Both the position numbers and the translations under genes were made by a program. From contig NZ_CABVHQ010000047.1 in the NCBI RefSeq assembly GCF_902497895.1, forward strand, positions 1-48,421: a stretch of DNA of 48,421 nucleotides. Direction: 5' to 3'. Each line of letters begins with the position of its first letter. Positions within the stretch are counted from its first letter, which is position 1. Under the pieces are notes generated by a model. It was given only the letters and a program-made list of their open reading frames with translations. It did no database searches and was not told the origin of the DNA. The DNA comes from Pseudomonas fluorescens. GTDB lineage: Bacteria > Pseudomonadota > Gammaproteobacteria > Pseudomonadales > Pseudomonadaceae. Of the stretch, positions 16,752 to 24,590 are shown in pieces.

Positions 16752-17212
16752 TCTTTGGCGGGCTCACGGGCGAGGCGATCGATCTCTTCGCGGAACTCAT
16801 TGAGGTCCTGGAAGCGTCGATACACCGAAGCGAAGCGAATATAGGCGACTTCATCGAGCTTCTGCAGCTCGGCCATCACCAGTTCACCGACAACCAGGGA
16901 TTTGACCTCGCGCTCGCCCGTGGCTCGCAGTTTGTGTTTGATATGCACCAGCGACGATTCCAGGCGCTCGACGCTCACCGGACGTTTTTCCAGGGCGCGC
17001 TGCATACCGGCACGCAATTTTTCTTCGTCGAACGGCTGCCGGCTGCCGTCGGTCTTGATCAGGCGCGGCAACACCAGCTCGGCGGTTTCGAAGGTGGTGA
17101 AACGCTCACCGCAGGCCAAGCATTCACGCCGGCGGCGCACCTGTTCGCCCTCGGCGACCAGACGCGAGTCGATGACCTTGGTGTCGTTGGCACCGCAGAA
17201 GGGACAGTGCAT
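16748..17212 (-). CDS. nrdR: Transcriptional repressor NrdR
   Basis: Zinc-ribbon and ATP-cone repressor of ribonucleotide reductase genes. The 154-aa product starts MHCPFCGANDTKVIDSR, with the second zinc pair in CLACGERFTTFE, then the ATP-cone (LPRLIKTDGSRQPFDEEKL). The start is ATG 17212, since the longer frame adds an unconserved leader. It is the first gene of the minus-strand cofactor cluster and is divergent from the lipoprotein gene at 17341. Confidence 0.97.
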   Translation of the reverse strand: MHCPFCGANDTKVIDSRLVAEGEQVRRRRECLACGERFTTFETAELVLPRLIKTDGSRQPFDEEKLRAGMQRALEKRPVSVERLESSLVHIKHKLRATGEREVKSLVVGELVMAELQKLDEVAYIRFASVYRRFQDLNEFREEIDRLAREPAKE

Positions 17213-17340
17213 GGTGGCAGGCAACAAAAAAAGGGAGGGCCATGGTAGCGCATCCCACTGGCAAGACAAGCCATAGGCTTTACGGTATATAGACTGGCTA
17301 CTATGTATGCACACGGAACTTAGCCTTGCTGGAGCTACAC

Positions 17341-17802
17341 ATGCCGTTACGACCGCTCGTTTTGCTCAGCCTTTTCAGCCTGCTGGTCGCGTGCAGCAGC
17401 GCACCCAAGCCTGCGCCACCGGTACCGGGGCCCGCGCCGGAGCAGGCGCAGAAGAAAGCCCGGGCGTCGGCCGATCTCGGCCCGCTGCCGGCCTATCAAC
17501 GGGAGTTGAGCGGCAGCCTGCAAGGGGTGCCGGCCGACGCTGAGGTTGAACTCGCGCTGCTGGTGATCGACGAGCGCGGCCGGCCACAACAATTGCTCGC
17601 CAGCTCCAGCCTGATCGGCAACAACCAGGTGCTGGCGTTCCGCCTGCGTTTCAATCCGGAATCCTTTCCGGTCGGGGCTCGCGTCGAATTGCGTGGCCGC
17701 GCCAGCCAGTCCGGGCAGCTGATTCTGCACTTGCCGACGCAACGTATCAGCCAACCGACCACCCAGGCCCTGGGCCAGCTGCAATTTGTCAAAGCCCCAT
17801 GA
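17341..17802 (+). CDS. Lipoprotein of the YbaY/YscW type
   Basis: A 153-residue lipoprotein: MPLRPLVLLSLFSLLVAC ends in a lipobox with Cys18, followed by a Pro/Ala-rich linker and one beta-rich domain (GSLQGVPADAEVELALLVIDERG, then LIGNNQVLAFRLRFNPESF), the pattern of the YbaY family also seen in type III pilotin-like YscW. The start is ATG 17341 with GGAG 6 nt upstream; an ATG 15 nt earlier lacks it. Its stop overlaps the methyltransferase start (ATGA). The function of the family is unclear. Confidence 0.85.
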   Translation: MPLRPLVLLSLFSLLVACSSAPKPAPPVPGPAPEQAQKKARASADLGPLPAYQRELSGSLQGVPADAEVELALLVIDERGRPQQLLASSSLIGNNQVLAFRLRFNPESFPVGARVELRGRASQSGQLILHLPTQRISQPTTQALGQLQFVKAP

Positions 17803-18455
17803 ATGCACCGCTCGACCTGCAACAGGCGCTGGGCGAACTGCTCGGTGACGCGAAACTTGTTTCCTGTCCGTTGCCCGAAACCGAGCTTCGGCTCTGGCTA
17901 ATCGATGCCGAAAACATGGATCGCGCCTTCACCCCGGATGAAACCCGGCGAATCCTGCATGAACCGCCTTACTGGGGTTTCTGCTGGGCCAGCGGCCTGG
18001 CCTTGGCCCGTTATCTGGCCGAACGCCCGCAGTGGGTCGAAGGTAAACGGGTGCTGGATTTCGGTGCCGGCTCGGGCGTTGCCGGCATTGCCGCGGCCAA
18101 GGCCGGGGCGCTGGAGGTGGTGGCCTGTGATCTCGACCCACTGGCCATTGCCGCCTGTCGGGCGAATGCTGAGCTCAACGATGTACAACTGAGCTACTCG
18201 ACAGATTTTTTCGCCGAGGCGGATCGTTTTGATCTGATCCTGGTAGCTGACGTGCTCTACGACCGCGCCAACCTGCCATTACTCGATGAGTTCTTGAGTC
18301 GTGGACGGGAGGCATTGGTGGCGGATTCGCGGGTGCGGGATTTCCGGCATCCGCTGTATCAGCGACTGGAAATGCTCGAAGCCTTGACCTTGCCGGATCT
18401 GGCCGAGCCGCAAGAGTTTCGGCATGTGAGCCTGTACCACGCGCGGCGTGGCTGA
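17799..18455 (+). CDS. SAM methyltransferase, ETF-beta lysine methyltransferase-like
   Basis: A 218-residue class I methyltransferase. PPYWGFCWASGLALARYL, SAM motif I VLDFGAGSGVAGIAAAKAG, acidic motif CDLDPLA and ILVADVLYD match the METTL20/ETFBKMT group, whose vertebrate and some bacterial members trimethylate lysines of the ETF beta subunit. The match is by motif memory only; small-molecule or other protein methyltransferases share the fold. It is translationally coupled to the preceding lipoprotein gene. An ETF pair is encoded 20 kb away (38896-40903), but that EtfB lacks the lysine-rich recognition loop, so a general EtfB elsewhere is a better candidate substrate. Confidence 0.72.
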   Translation: MNAPLDLQQALGELLGDAKLVSCPLPETELRLWLIDAENMDRAFTPDETRRILHEPPYWGFCWASGLALARYLAERPQWVEGKRVLDFGAGSGVAGIAAAKAGALEVVACDLDPLAIAACRANAELNDVQLSYSTDFFAEADRFDLILVADVLYDRANLPLLDEFLSRGREALVADSRVRDFRHPLYQRLEMLEALTLPDLAEPQEFRHVSLYHARRG

Positions 18456-18459
18456 AACA

Positions 18460-18648
18460 GCCAAAAGATCGCAGCCTGCGGCAGCTCCTACGCCGACCGC
18501 GATCTTTTTCGGTATCCGCGTGTAAACCCGATCCGCAAGCTGCGATCTTTTGCGCCAGCCCTTGTAGGAGCTGCCGAAGGCTGCGATCTTTTGCGTTAGC
18601 CCCTGTAGGAGCTGCCGCAGGCTGCGATCTTTTGCGCCAGCCCTTATA
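18460..18648. repeat. Cluster of REP elements, partly tandem
   Basis: Contains an inverted REP (GATCGCAGCCTGCGGCAGCT to CTAC at 18467-18491) and then direct copies of GTAGGAGCTGCCGMAGGCTG at 18564 and 18605. These are linked by CGATCTTTTGCGYYAGCCC spacers, a ~41-bp tandem unit with a third partial copy at 18541. It lies between the methyltransferase gene and cnoX. Confidence 0.88.
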
Positions 18649-18680
18649 GTGACTGAATTCACGCTCCCAAGAGATCCCCC

Positions 18681-19553
18681 ATGAGTCAGGACACGCCGTA
18701 TATCTTCGACGCCAACACTGCCGATTTCGATCAGTCGGTGATCGAGAACTCTTTCCACAAACCGGTGCTGGTGGACTTCTGGGCCGAATGGTGTGCGCCG
18801 TGCAAGGCGCTGATGCCGATGCTGCAGCAGATTGCCGAGAGCTATCAGGGCGAGTTGCTGCTGGCCAAGGTCAATTGCGACGCCGAGCCGGACATCGTTA
18901 CCCGCTTCGGCATTCGCAGCCTGCCGACCGTGGTGCTGTTCAAGGACGGCCAACCGGTCGACGGCTTTGCCGGTGCGCAACCGGAGTCCGCGGTCCGGGC
19001 ACTGCTCGAGCCCCATGTACAGATGCCGCCGCCAGTAGCTGCCGATCCCTTCGAGCAGGCACAGGCACTGTTCAGCGAAGGTCGTTTCGCTGACGCCGAA
19101 GCGGCGCTCAAAGCCCTGTTGAGCGAAGACAACAGCAACGCCAAGGCGCTGATTCTCTACGCCCGCTGCCTGGCCGAACGGGGCGAGCTGAGCGAAGCCC
19201 AGACCGTGCTCGACTCAGTCCAGGGCGACGAACACAAAGCCGCTTTGGCCGGGGCCAAGGCACAGCTGAAATTTCTCGGTCAAGCCGCTGACTTGCCGGA
19301 TGTCGCCGATCTGAAAACCCGCCTGGGACAAAACCCGCTGGACGATGAAGCGGTCTACCAACTGGCCGTCCAGCAACTGGCTCGCCAGCAATACGACGCG
19401 GCACTGGACGGGCTGCTCAAGCTGTTCATCCGCAATCGAAGCTACAGCGAAGGCCTGCCGCACAAGACCTTGCTGCAAGTGTTCGACCTGCTGGGCAACG
19501 ATCATCCACTGGTGACCACGTACCGCCGCAAGCTGTTCGCTGCCTTGTATTGA
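18681..19553 (+). CDS. cnoX: Chaperedoxin CnoX/YbbN (thioredoxin-TPR protein)
   Basis: A holdase-type chaperone that combines a thioredoxin domain with TPR repeats and hands clients to GroEL or DnaK under oxidative stress. The 290-aa product has an N-terminal thioredoxin domain (about 1-110) with VDFWAEWCAPCKALMPML and the cis-proline region IRSLPTVVLFKDG, then helical TPR segments (FADAEAALKALLSEDN, AKALILYARCLAERGELSEA). E. coli CnoX has a Cys-less first active-site position (SxxC). Here the full CAPC is present, so it may also be redox-active. Good ribosome site AAGAGATCCCCC before ATG 18681. Confidence 0.92.
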   Translation: MSQDTPYIFDANTADFDQSVIENSFHKPVLVDFWAEWCAPCKALMPMLQQIAESYQGELLLAKVNCDAEPDIVTRFGIRSLPTVVLFKDGQPVDGFAGAQPESAVRALLEPHVQMPPPVAADPFEQAQALFSEGRFADAEAALKALLSEDNSNAKALILYARCLAERGELSEAQTVLDSVQGDEHKAALAGAKAQLKFLGQAADLPDVADLKTRLGQNPLDDEAVYQLAVQQLARQQYDAALDGLLKLFIRNRSYSEGLPHKTLLQVFDLLGNDHPLVTTYRRKLFAALY

Positions 19554-19565
19554 GTGCAGCCGAAA

Positions 19566-19725
19566 AGATCGTCCGAACGCGGCCCGAACCTTCGGCAGCT
19601 CCTACTCCGTCCGCGTGTAAACCGGATCCTGTAGGAGCTGCCGCAGGCTGCGATCTTTTGATTTCCAGGCAATTCAACCGCCGCAAAAACAAGATCAAAA
19701 GATCGCAGGCTGCGCCAGCTCCTAC
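19566..19725. repeat. REP elements downstream of cnoX
   Basis: A degenerate REP (19566-19605, ending TTCGGCAGCTCCTAC) followed by a complete REPIN at 19631-19725 (GTAGGAGCTGCCGCAGGCTG ... CAGCTCCTAC). The right edge carries the TAG stop of the convergent gene at 19722-20069. Confidence 0.88.
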
Positions 19726-20069
19726 GCTGGTTCGTGCCAGCTGTAAATCGGCGTATCCCCGCCGCTCACCACCTTGACCTCGGCACAATGGCGCAAACGC
19801 ACCAGCAAGCGTTTGCCGGCCGCGGCGCTGCCGGTCAGAGCCTCCATCTGCTCAAGCAGGTCCGGCCCACTCATTTGCCCGGCCTTGCGCAGCAGGTTCT
19901 TGGCGGTCTGCCACAGTGCTTCGTCCTGATTCGCCGGTCTGGCCGCAGGCGGAGCACCCTCAGGCTTGGCTGCCTGCAACTGCGCGCCCAGCTGCGCCCA
20001 ATCACCTTCATCGAGCTCCAGGGTCAAGTCCACCGGCCATTCGCCGATATTTCCACGAATCCGCAACAT
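19722..20069 (-). CDS. Conserved small protein, function unknown
   Basis: A 115-residue acidic soluble protein beginning MLRIRGNIGEWPVDLTLELDEGDW, followed by an Ala/Pro-rich linker and a helical half (LWQTAKNLLRKAGQMSGPDLLEQMEAL ... VRLRHCAEVKVVSG). It is not a domain I can name. From memory, a homologue lies between cnoX and the zinc operon in other Pseudomonas. The start is ATG 20069 with AGGGAAAA upstream; the longer frame adds 16 unconserved residues. The last codon pair runs into the REP edge, which provides TAG. It is divergent from the zinc operon. Confidence 0.75.
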   Translation of the reverse strand: MLRIRGNIGEWPVDLTLELDEGDWAQLGAQLQAAKPEGAPPAARPANQDEALWQTAKNLLRKAGQMSGPDLLEQMEALTGSAAAGKRLLVRLRHCAEVKVVSGGDTPIYSWHEPA

Positions 20070-20150
20070 AGGTTTTCCCTCAAGTATCTGATGAGCATGC
20101 TCCCACGCGACTTGCATAACGCCAAGCAGGCGGTCAAACTCTTGCCGATA

Positions 20151-20172
20151 TTGTTATAAGATCACATAACAA
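20151..20172. promoter_or_regulatory. Zur-like inverted repeat before the zinc operon
   Basis: TTGTTAT (20151-20157) and ATAACAA (20166-20172) form an inverted repeat around an 8-bp spacer in an A+T-rich promoter region, 31 bp before the His-rich protein start. GTTAT...ATAAC arms recall gammaproteobacterial Zur sites. The spacing differs from the 13-bp core consensus I remember, so the regulator is inferred mainly from the operon content. Confidence 0.5.
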
Positions 20173-20202
20173 AATCTTCATCTTCTGTCCCGGAGACCTG
20201 CC

Positions 20203-20805
20203 ATGCGCCGTCTGCTACTCGCCTTGCCGTTTGCCCTGTTGCCGCTGGCTGTCGCCCATGGCGCCGAGGTCCATGAGCATGAACATGAACATGAACATGG
20301 CAGCCTCGGCGCCCACGAACATGGCGTCGGCCGATTGAATGCAGCGCTGGACGGTCAGACCCTGGAACTGCAACTGGAAAGCCCGGCGATGAACCTGGTG
20401 GGCTTCGAACATGTGGCCACTTCGGATGCCGACAAGGCCAAAGTCGCCGCCACCCGTGCGCAACTGGAAAAACCCCTGACGCTGTTCAACCTGCCGAAGG
20501 CCGCCGGGTGCGTGGTAGCCAGTCAGGAACTGCAAAGCCCGTTGTTCGGCGACAAGCCGGATGCCGATGACGACCACAACGAAGATGCCAAGGACTCCGA
20601 CGGCCATAAGCAGCACCATGACCACAGCGAAATCCACGCCCATTACCAATTCACCTGCGCCACACCTGATGCGCTGAAGAATCTGGATCTGGCGAACATC
20701 TTCAACACCTTCCCGGCGACCCAGGAAATTCAGGTACAACTGATCAGCCCCAGTGGGCAGCAAGGGGTTGAAGTGACAGCCAAGGCTGCGGCACTGAAAT
20801 TCTGA
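20203..20805 (+). CDS. His-rich periplasmic zinc-binding protein (DUF2796/ZrgA-like)
   Basis: A 200-residue secreted protein: signal peptide MRRLLLALPFALLPLAVAHG, then a metal-binding stretch (EVHEHEHEHEHG, AHEHGVG) and a second His/Asp-rich loop (DADDDHNEDAKD, HKQHHDHSEIHAHY). The family (DUF2796) includes ZrgA of the Vibrio ZrgABCDE zinc uptake system and the Zur-controlled protein of PAO1 (PA4063, from memory). Its probable role is capturing zinc in the periplasm for the ABC components downstream. A Zur-like palindrome stands before it. Zinc is inferred; other divalent metals could bind such His runs. Confidence 0.85.
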   Translation: MRRLLLALPFALLPLAVAHGAEVHEHEHEHEHGSLGAHEHGVGRLNAALDGQTLELQLESPAMNLVGFEHVATSDADKAKVAATRAQLEKPLTLFNLPKAAGCVVASQELQSPLFGDKPDADDDHNEDAKDSDGHKQHHDHSEIHAHYQFTCATPDALKNLDLANIFNTFPATQEIQVQLISPSGQQGVEVTAKAAALKF

Positions 20806-20823
20806 TTCCACCCCAATCCCAAT

Positions 20824-20935
20824 GTGGGAGCGGGCTTGCTCCGGGCGGCGATCCGACGATAGCGATCCAACAGTCGACATCTAAGTTGAATGTGATGGCC
20901 TCTTCGCGAGCAAGCCCCCTCCCACAGGTACTAAA
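20824..20935. repeat. REPIN inside the zinc operon
   Basis: Arms GTGGGAGCGGGCTTGCTCCG and GCGAGCAAGCCCCCTCCCAC enclose a loop with GGCGGCGATCCGACGATAGC and GTTGAATGTGATG. The same loop recurs in the REPIN at 24419-24519. It separates the His-rich gene from the ATPase gene. Confidence 0.88.
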
Positions 20936-20954
20936 CATCCATGAAATCGGCTCA

Positions 20955-21665
20955 ATGACCCAAGCACTTATCGAACTGTCCGACCTGGGCTTCAGTTGGC
21001 CAGGACACCCGCAGTTGCTGGACATCCCGACGTTTCGCCTGGAACCCGGTGAAACGCTGTTCCTCAAAGGTCCCAGCGGCAGCGGCAAGACCACCCTGCT
21101 CGGCCTGCTCGGCGGGGTGCAAAAGCCCGATCGCGGCAGCATTCGCCTGCTTGGCCAGGAGTTGACTGAACTCTCGGCCGGTGCCCGCGACCACTTTCGG
21201 GTCGATCACACCGGTTATATTTTCCAGCAGTTCAACCTGCTGCCGTTTCTCTCGGTGCGCGAGAACGTCGAGTTGCCCTGCCACTTCTCGAAACTGCGCA
21301 CCAGCCGAGCGATCCAGCGCCACGGCAGTGTCGATCAGGCCGCCGCCACGCTGCTCGCCCACCTGGGTCTGAAAGATCCGGCACTGCTCGGCCGACGTGC
21401 GGATTCGTTGTCCATCGGCCAGCAACAACGGGTTGCCGCGGCCCGGGCGTTGATCGGCCAGCCGGAACTGGTGATCGCCGACGAGCCGACTTCAGCCCTG
21501 GACTACGACGCCCGCGAGGCGTTTATCCGGTTGTTGTTCGCCGAATGCCGCGAGGCCGGGGCTAGCCTGCTGTTTGTCAGCCACGATCAAAGCCTGGCGC
21601 CGTTGTTCGATCGCAATCTGTCGCTGGCCGAACTCAATCGCGCCGCCACGCCGTTCGAGGTTTGA
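20955..21665 (+). CDS. ABC transporter ATPase, LolD/MacB type, zinc operon
   Basis: A 236-residue nucleotide-binding subunit: Walker A GPSGSGKTTLLGLLGG, Q-loop FQQFNLLPFLSVREN, ABC signature LSIGQQQRVAAARAL, Walker B LVIADEPTSALD and H-loop VSHD. The start is ATG 20955 (MTQALIELSDLGF); the longer frame runs back through the REPIN. It pairs with the FtsX-type permease 2 bp downstream. Together with the His-rich and DUF3299 proteins this is a Zrg-like block, probably for zinc uptake or zinc-related envelope work. Confidence 0.92.
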   Translation: MTQALIELSDLGFSWPGHPQLLDIPTFRLEPGETLFLKGPSGSGKTTLLGLLGGVQKPDRGSIRLLGQELTELSAGARDHFRVDHTGYIFQQFNLLPFLSVRENVELPCHFSKLRTSRAIQRHGSVDQAAATLLAHLGLKDPALLGRRADSLSIGQQQRVAAARALIGQPELVIADEPTSALDYDAREAFIRLLFAECREAGASLLFVSHDQSLAPLFDRNLSLAELNRAATPFEV

Positions 21666-21666
21666 A

Positions 21667-22932
21667 ATGTATTTGTTTCGTCTAGCCATGGCCAGCCTGG
21701 CTAATCGCCGCTTCACCGCGATCCTCACTGCGTTCGCCATCGCCTTGTCAGTGTGCCTGTTGCTGGCGGTCGAACGCGTGCGCAGCGAAGCCCGCGCCAG
21801 TTTTGCCAGCACTATCAGCGGCACTGACCTGATCGTCGGTGCCCGTTCCGGCTCGGTCAACCTGCTGCTGTACTCGGTGTTCCGTATCGGCAACGCCACC
21901 AACAATATCCGTTGGGACAGCTTCGAACATTTTGCCAACAACCCAAAGGTGAAGTGGGCGATCCCGATGTCCCTCGGCGACTCCCATCGTGGTTACCGGG
22001 TGATGGGCACCACCGACGCCTACTTCCAGCACTACCAATACGGTCGTCAACAAAGCCTGCAACTGGCCAGCGGCCGCGCCTTCGCCAGCGACCCCTTCGA
22101 AGTGGTACTCGGTGCCGAGGTGGCTGATGCGTTGCATTACAAACTCGGCGACAAACTGGTGCTGGCTCACGGTGTGGCGGTGATCAGCCTGGTCAAGCAT
22201 GACGACAAACCGTTCACCGTGGTCGGCATTCTCAAGCGCACCGGCACCCCGGTGGACCGCACGTTGCACATCAGCCTCGGCGGCATGGAAGCCATCCACA
22301 TCGACTGGCAGAACGGTGCGCCGGCCCGGGGCAATGGTCGCATCAGCGCCGATCAGGCACGCAACATGGACCTGACGCCGCAAGCCATCACTGCGTTCAT
22401 GCTCGGCCTCAACAACAAGATTTCGACCTTTGCCGTGCAGCGTGAGATCAATGAGTTCCGTGGCGAGCCGCTGCTGGCGATCCTCCCGGGCGTGGCCCTG
22501 CAGGAGCTCTGGAGCCTGATGGGCACAGCTGAAAAAGCCCTGTTTGTGATTTCCTTGTTCGTGGTGCTGACCGGATTGATCGGCATGCTCACGGCGATTC
22601 TCACCAGCCTTAACGAGCGCCGCCGAGAAATGGCGATCCTGCGTTCGGTCGGCGCCCGGCCGTGGCACATCGCAACCTTGCTGGTGCTGGAGGCCTTTGC
22701 CCTGGCGCTGTCCGGCGTGATTGCCGGGCTCGGCCTGTTGTACCTGAGCATTGCCGTGGCGCAAGGTTATGTGCAGTCGACTTACGGTTTGTACCTGCCC
22801 CTGGCCTGGCCGAGCGAATATGAGTGGACGCTGCTTGGCGGTATCCTGCTCGCCGCGTTGCTGATGGGCAGCGTGCCGGCCTGGCGCGCTTATCGGCAAT
22901 CGTTGGCCGATGGCCTGTCCATTCGTCTATGA
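21667..22932 (+). CDS. ABC transporter permease, FtsX/MacB type, zinc operon
   Basis: A 421-aa membrane protein with one N-terminal membrane helix (RFTAILTAFAIALSVCLLLAV), a large periplasmic domain (about 45-290) and three C-terminal helices (ALFVISLFVVLTGLIGML, LVLEAFALALSGVIAGLG, LLGGILLAALLMGSVPAW), the FtsX topology. RRREMAILRSVGARPW between helices is the coupling segment to the ATPase. FtsX-type permeases normally work mechanically or export, so the transport mode in a zinc context is unsettled. Start ATG 21667, directly after the ATPase stop. Confidence 0.92.
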   Translation: MYLFRLAMASLANRRFTAILTAFAIALSVCLLLAVERVRSEARASFASTISGTDLIVGARSGSVNLLLYSVFRIGNATNNIRWDSFEHFANNPKVKWAIPMSLGDSHRGYRVMGTTDAYFQHYQYGRQQSLQLASGRAFASDPFEVVLGAEVADALHYKLGDKLVLAHGVAVISLVKHDDKPFTVVGILKRTGTPVDRTLHISLGGMEAIHIDWQNGAPARGNGRISADQARNMDLTPQAITAFMLGLNNKISTFAVQREINEFRGEPLLAILPGVALQELWSLMGTAEKALFVISLFVVLTGLIGMLTAILTSLNERRREMAILRSVGARPWHIATLLVLEAFALALSGVIAGLGLLYLSIAVAQGYVQSTYGLYLPLAWPSEYEWTLLGGILLAALLMGSVPAWRAYRQSLADGLSIRL

Positions 22933-22957
22933 GCATCTGTTTATGAGGAACGCTGAC

Positions 22958-23473
22958 ATGCCCCGCGCCCTGCTTGCGCTGTTATTGCTGGTCGCCATGC
23001 CGTCATGGGCCGAACCGATCGACCTGACCTGGTTGGAAATGATCCCGCCGGATGCCACACCGGAAGTCCCGAACATGACGCCGCTGCACGACCTGTCAAA
23101 GCTCGGCGACGCCCTGGCCGCCGAGGCTGCACCGGCGGCCAAACAGGACATGCCCAACGCACCGGTGGTGAAAAGCCTCGATGGCAAGGAAATCAGACTG
23201 CCCGGCTATATCGTGCCCCTGGAAGTCAGCGAAGAAGGCCGCACCACGGAGTTTCTGCTGGTTCCGTATTTCGGCGCCTGCATTCATGTGCCGCCACCGC
23301 CGTCGAACCAGATCGTCCACGTCAAAAGCGATGTCGGGGTGAAACTCGACGAGCTGTATCAGCCGTACTGGATCGAAGGAGCACTGCAGGTCAAGGCCTC
23401 TACCAGCGAACTGGCGGATGCGGGGTATCAGATGGATGCCGAGAAGATTTACGTGTACGAATTGCCGGAGTAA
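22958..23473 (+). CDS. DUF3299 periplasmic protein, zinc operon
   Basis: A 171-residue secreted protein: signal peptide MPRALLALLLLVAMPSWA, an acidic N-terminal region (DLTWLEMIPPD) and the DUF3299 core IRLPGYIVPLEVSEE ... FLLVPYFGACIHVPPPPSNQIV. One Cys and one His in GACIHVPPPP are strongly conserved in my memory of the family and could bind metal. The start is ATG 22958 with GAGGA 9 nt upstream. It is the last gene of the Zrg-like operon; the biochemical role is unknown. Confidence 0.88.
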   Translation: MPRALLALLLLVAMPSWAEPIDLTWLEMIPPDATPEVPNMTPLHDLSKLGDALAAEAAPAAKQDMPNAPVVKSLDGKEIRLPGYIVPLEVSEEGRTTEFLLVPYFGACIHVPPPPSNQIVHVKSDVGVKLDELYQPYWIEGALQVKASTSELADAGYQMDAEKIYVYELPE

Positions 23474-23508
23474 GACCGACCGTTATGCGTCGCCCGCGGT
23501 CACGCCAA

Positions 23509-23605
23509 GATCGCAGCCTGCGGCAGCTCCTACAGGGCGCGCGTACACCCATGAGTCGGCGGTTGTACTCAATCGGCGTAGGAGCTGGCGCAGGCTGCGA
23601 TCTTT
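23509..23605. repeat. REP pair between the zinc operon and oprG
   Basis: GATCGCAGCCTGCGGCAGCT...CTAC (23509-23533) and GTAGGAGCTGGCGCAGGCTG (23578 on) in tail-outward arrangement, the second copy ending in a T run that could stop transcription from the zinc operon. Confidence 0.85.
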
Positions 23606-23624
23606 TTTGGCCATCACCGTTTCA

Positions 23625-23638
23625 TTGAGCTGAGTCAA
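23625..23638. promoter_or_regulatory. Candidate ANR/FNR box upstream of oprG
   Basis: TTGAGCTGAGTCAA matches the TTGAT-N4-ATCAA consensus at 8 of 10 positions, 64 bp before the oprG ATG. OprG of P. aeruginosa is reported to be induced under low oxygen through ANR, so the position and match are plausible. Confidence 0.5.
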
Positions 23639-23702
23639 AGCCCCGTTCTTGATGCTCTCTACCATTGGACGCAGATAACTTGAATCGTCCTTCGGAGCCT
23701 CC

Positions 23703-24386
23703 ATGCACAAGTCTTTGCTTAGCGCTTCCCTGTTTGCCCTCGCGCTCGCAGCCCCGCTCGCTCACGCTTACCAGTCCGGTGACTTCATCGCCCGTGCCGG
23801 TGCCATTACCACCGCGCCTAACGAAGACAGTGGTGAACTGAAGCTCGACGGTGCAAAAATTTCAGGTACCAAAGCGACCCTGACCAGCGATACCCAGTTG
23901 GGTCTGACATTCGCCTACATGATCACCGACCACGTCGGCCTCGAACTGCTGGCGGCCACACCCTTTGAGCACGAAGTCGGCGTCAAAGGCCTTGGCCCGG
24001 CGCTGGACGGCAAGCTTGCCGACGTCAAGCAACTACCCCCGACCTTGTCGTTGCAGTACTACCCGCTGGACGCTTCGTCCAAGTTCCAGCCCTATGTCGG
24101 CGTCGGTGTCAACTACACCCTGTTCTTCGATGAAGAACTGACCAGCCAGCGTAAAAACGAAGGTTTCAGCAACCTGAAACTGAAGGATTCGGTGGGGATC
24201 TCCGGACAATTGGGCTTCGACTACCTGCTCACCGAGCACGTGCTGGTCAATGCTTCGGTCTGGTACGTCGATATCGACACCGAAGCCAGCGTTGACGGCC
24301 CGACTGCCCTGGGTGTCGGCCGCACCAAGGTCGACGTTGATGTCGATCCATGGGTCTACATGGTAGGTATCGGTTACAAGTTCTGA
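23703..24386 (+). CDS. oprG: Outer-membrane protein OprG (OmpW family)
   Basis: An eight-stranded barrel thought to let small hydrophobic molecules cross the outer membrane. The 227-aa product has a signal peptide (ALAAPLAHA), then YQSGDFIARAGAITTAP, LGLTFAYMITDHVGLELLAATPF, SLQYYPLD, YVGVGVNYTLFFDE, a central strand pair with LGFDYLLTEHVLVNASVWYVDI, and a C-terminal Phe after GIGYK. Start ATG 23703 with CGGAG upstream. It follows the zinc operon as PA4067 follows PA4063-PA4066 in PAO1 (from memory). A candidate ANR box lies upstream. Confidence 0.95.
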   Translation: MHKSLLSASLFALALAAPLAHAYQSGDFIARAGAITTAPNEDSGELKLDGAKISGTKATLTSDTQLGLTFAYMITDHVGLELLAATPFEHEVGVKGLGPALDGKLADVKQLPPTLSLQYYPLDASSKFQPYVGVGVNYTLFFDEELTSQRKNEGFSNLKLKDSVGISGQLGFDYLLTEHVLVNASVWYVDIDTEASVDGPTALGVGRTKVDVDVDPWVYMVGIGYKF

Positions 24387-24418
24387 TTCAACTTCACCAC
24401 AAAAGCTGCACAATTCCT

Positions 24419-24519
24419 GTGGGAGCGAGCTTGCTCCGGGCGGCGATCCGACGATAGCGGCCTGACAGTCACATCAATGTTGAATGTAATGCCCTCATCG
24501 CGAGCAAGCTCGCTCCCAC
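24419..24519. repeat. REPIN downstream of oprG
   Basis: GTGGGAGCGAGCTTGCTCCG ... GCGAGCAAGCTCGCTCCCAC; its loop is nearly the same as that of the REPIN at 20824-20935. Confidence 0.9.
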
Positions 24520-24543
24520 ACTGAATCTAATTCAGACCAGATA

Positions 24544-24572
24544 AAAAAGGCGCCTCAACCGGGCGCCTTTTT
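24544..24572. terminator. Bidirectional terminator between oprG and an epimerase gene
   Basis: AAAAAGGCGCC and its complement flank a 7-nt loop (TCAACCG), with A and T runs on either side, so the hairpin works on both strands. It lies between two convergent genes. Confidence 0.92.
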
Positions 24573-24590
24573 CATGTTTTCAATAAAGCT

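Noticed and set aside
18460..18648. CRISPR array
   Set aside because: Only two to three units, spacers nearly identical to each other, and the unit is a REP sequence. No cas genes.
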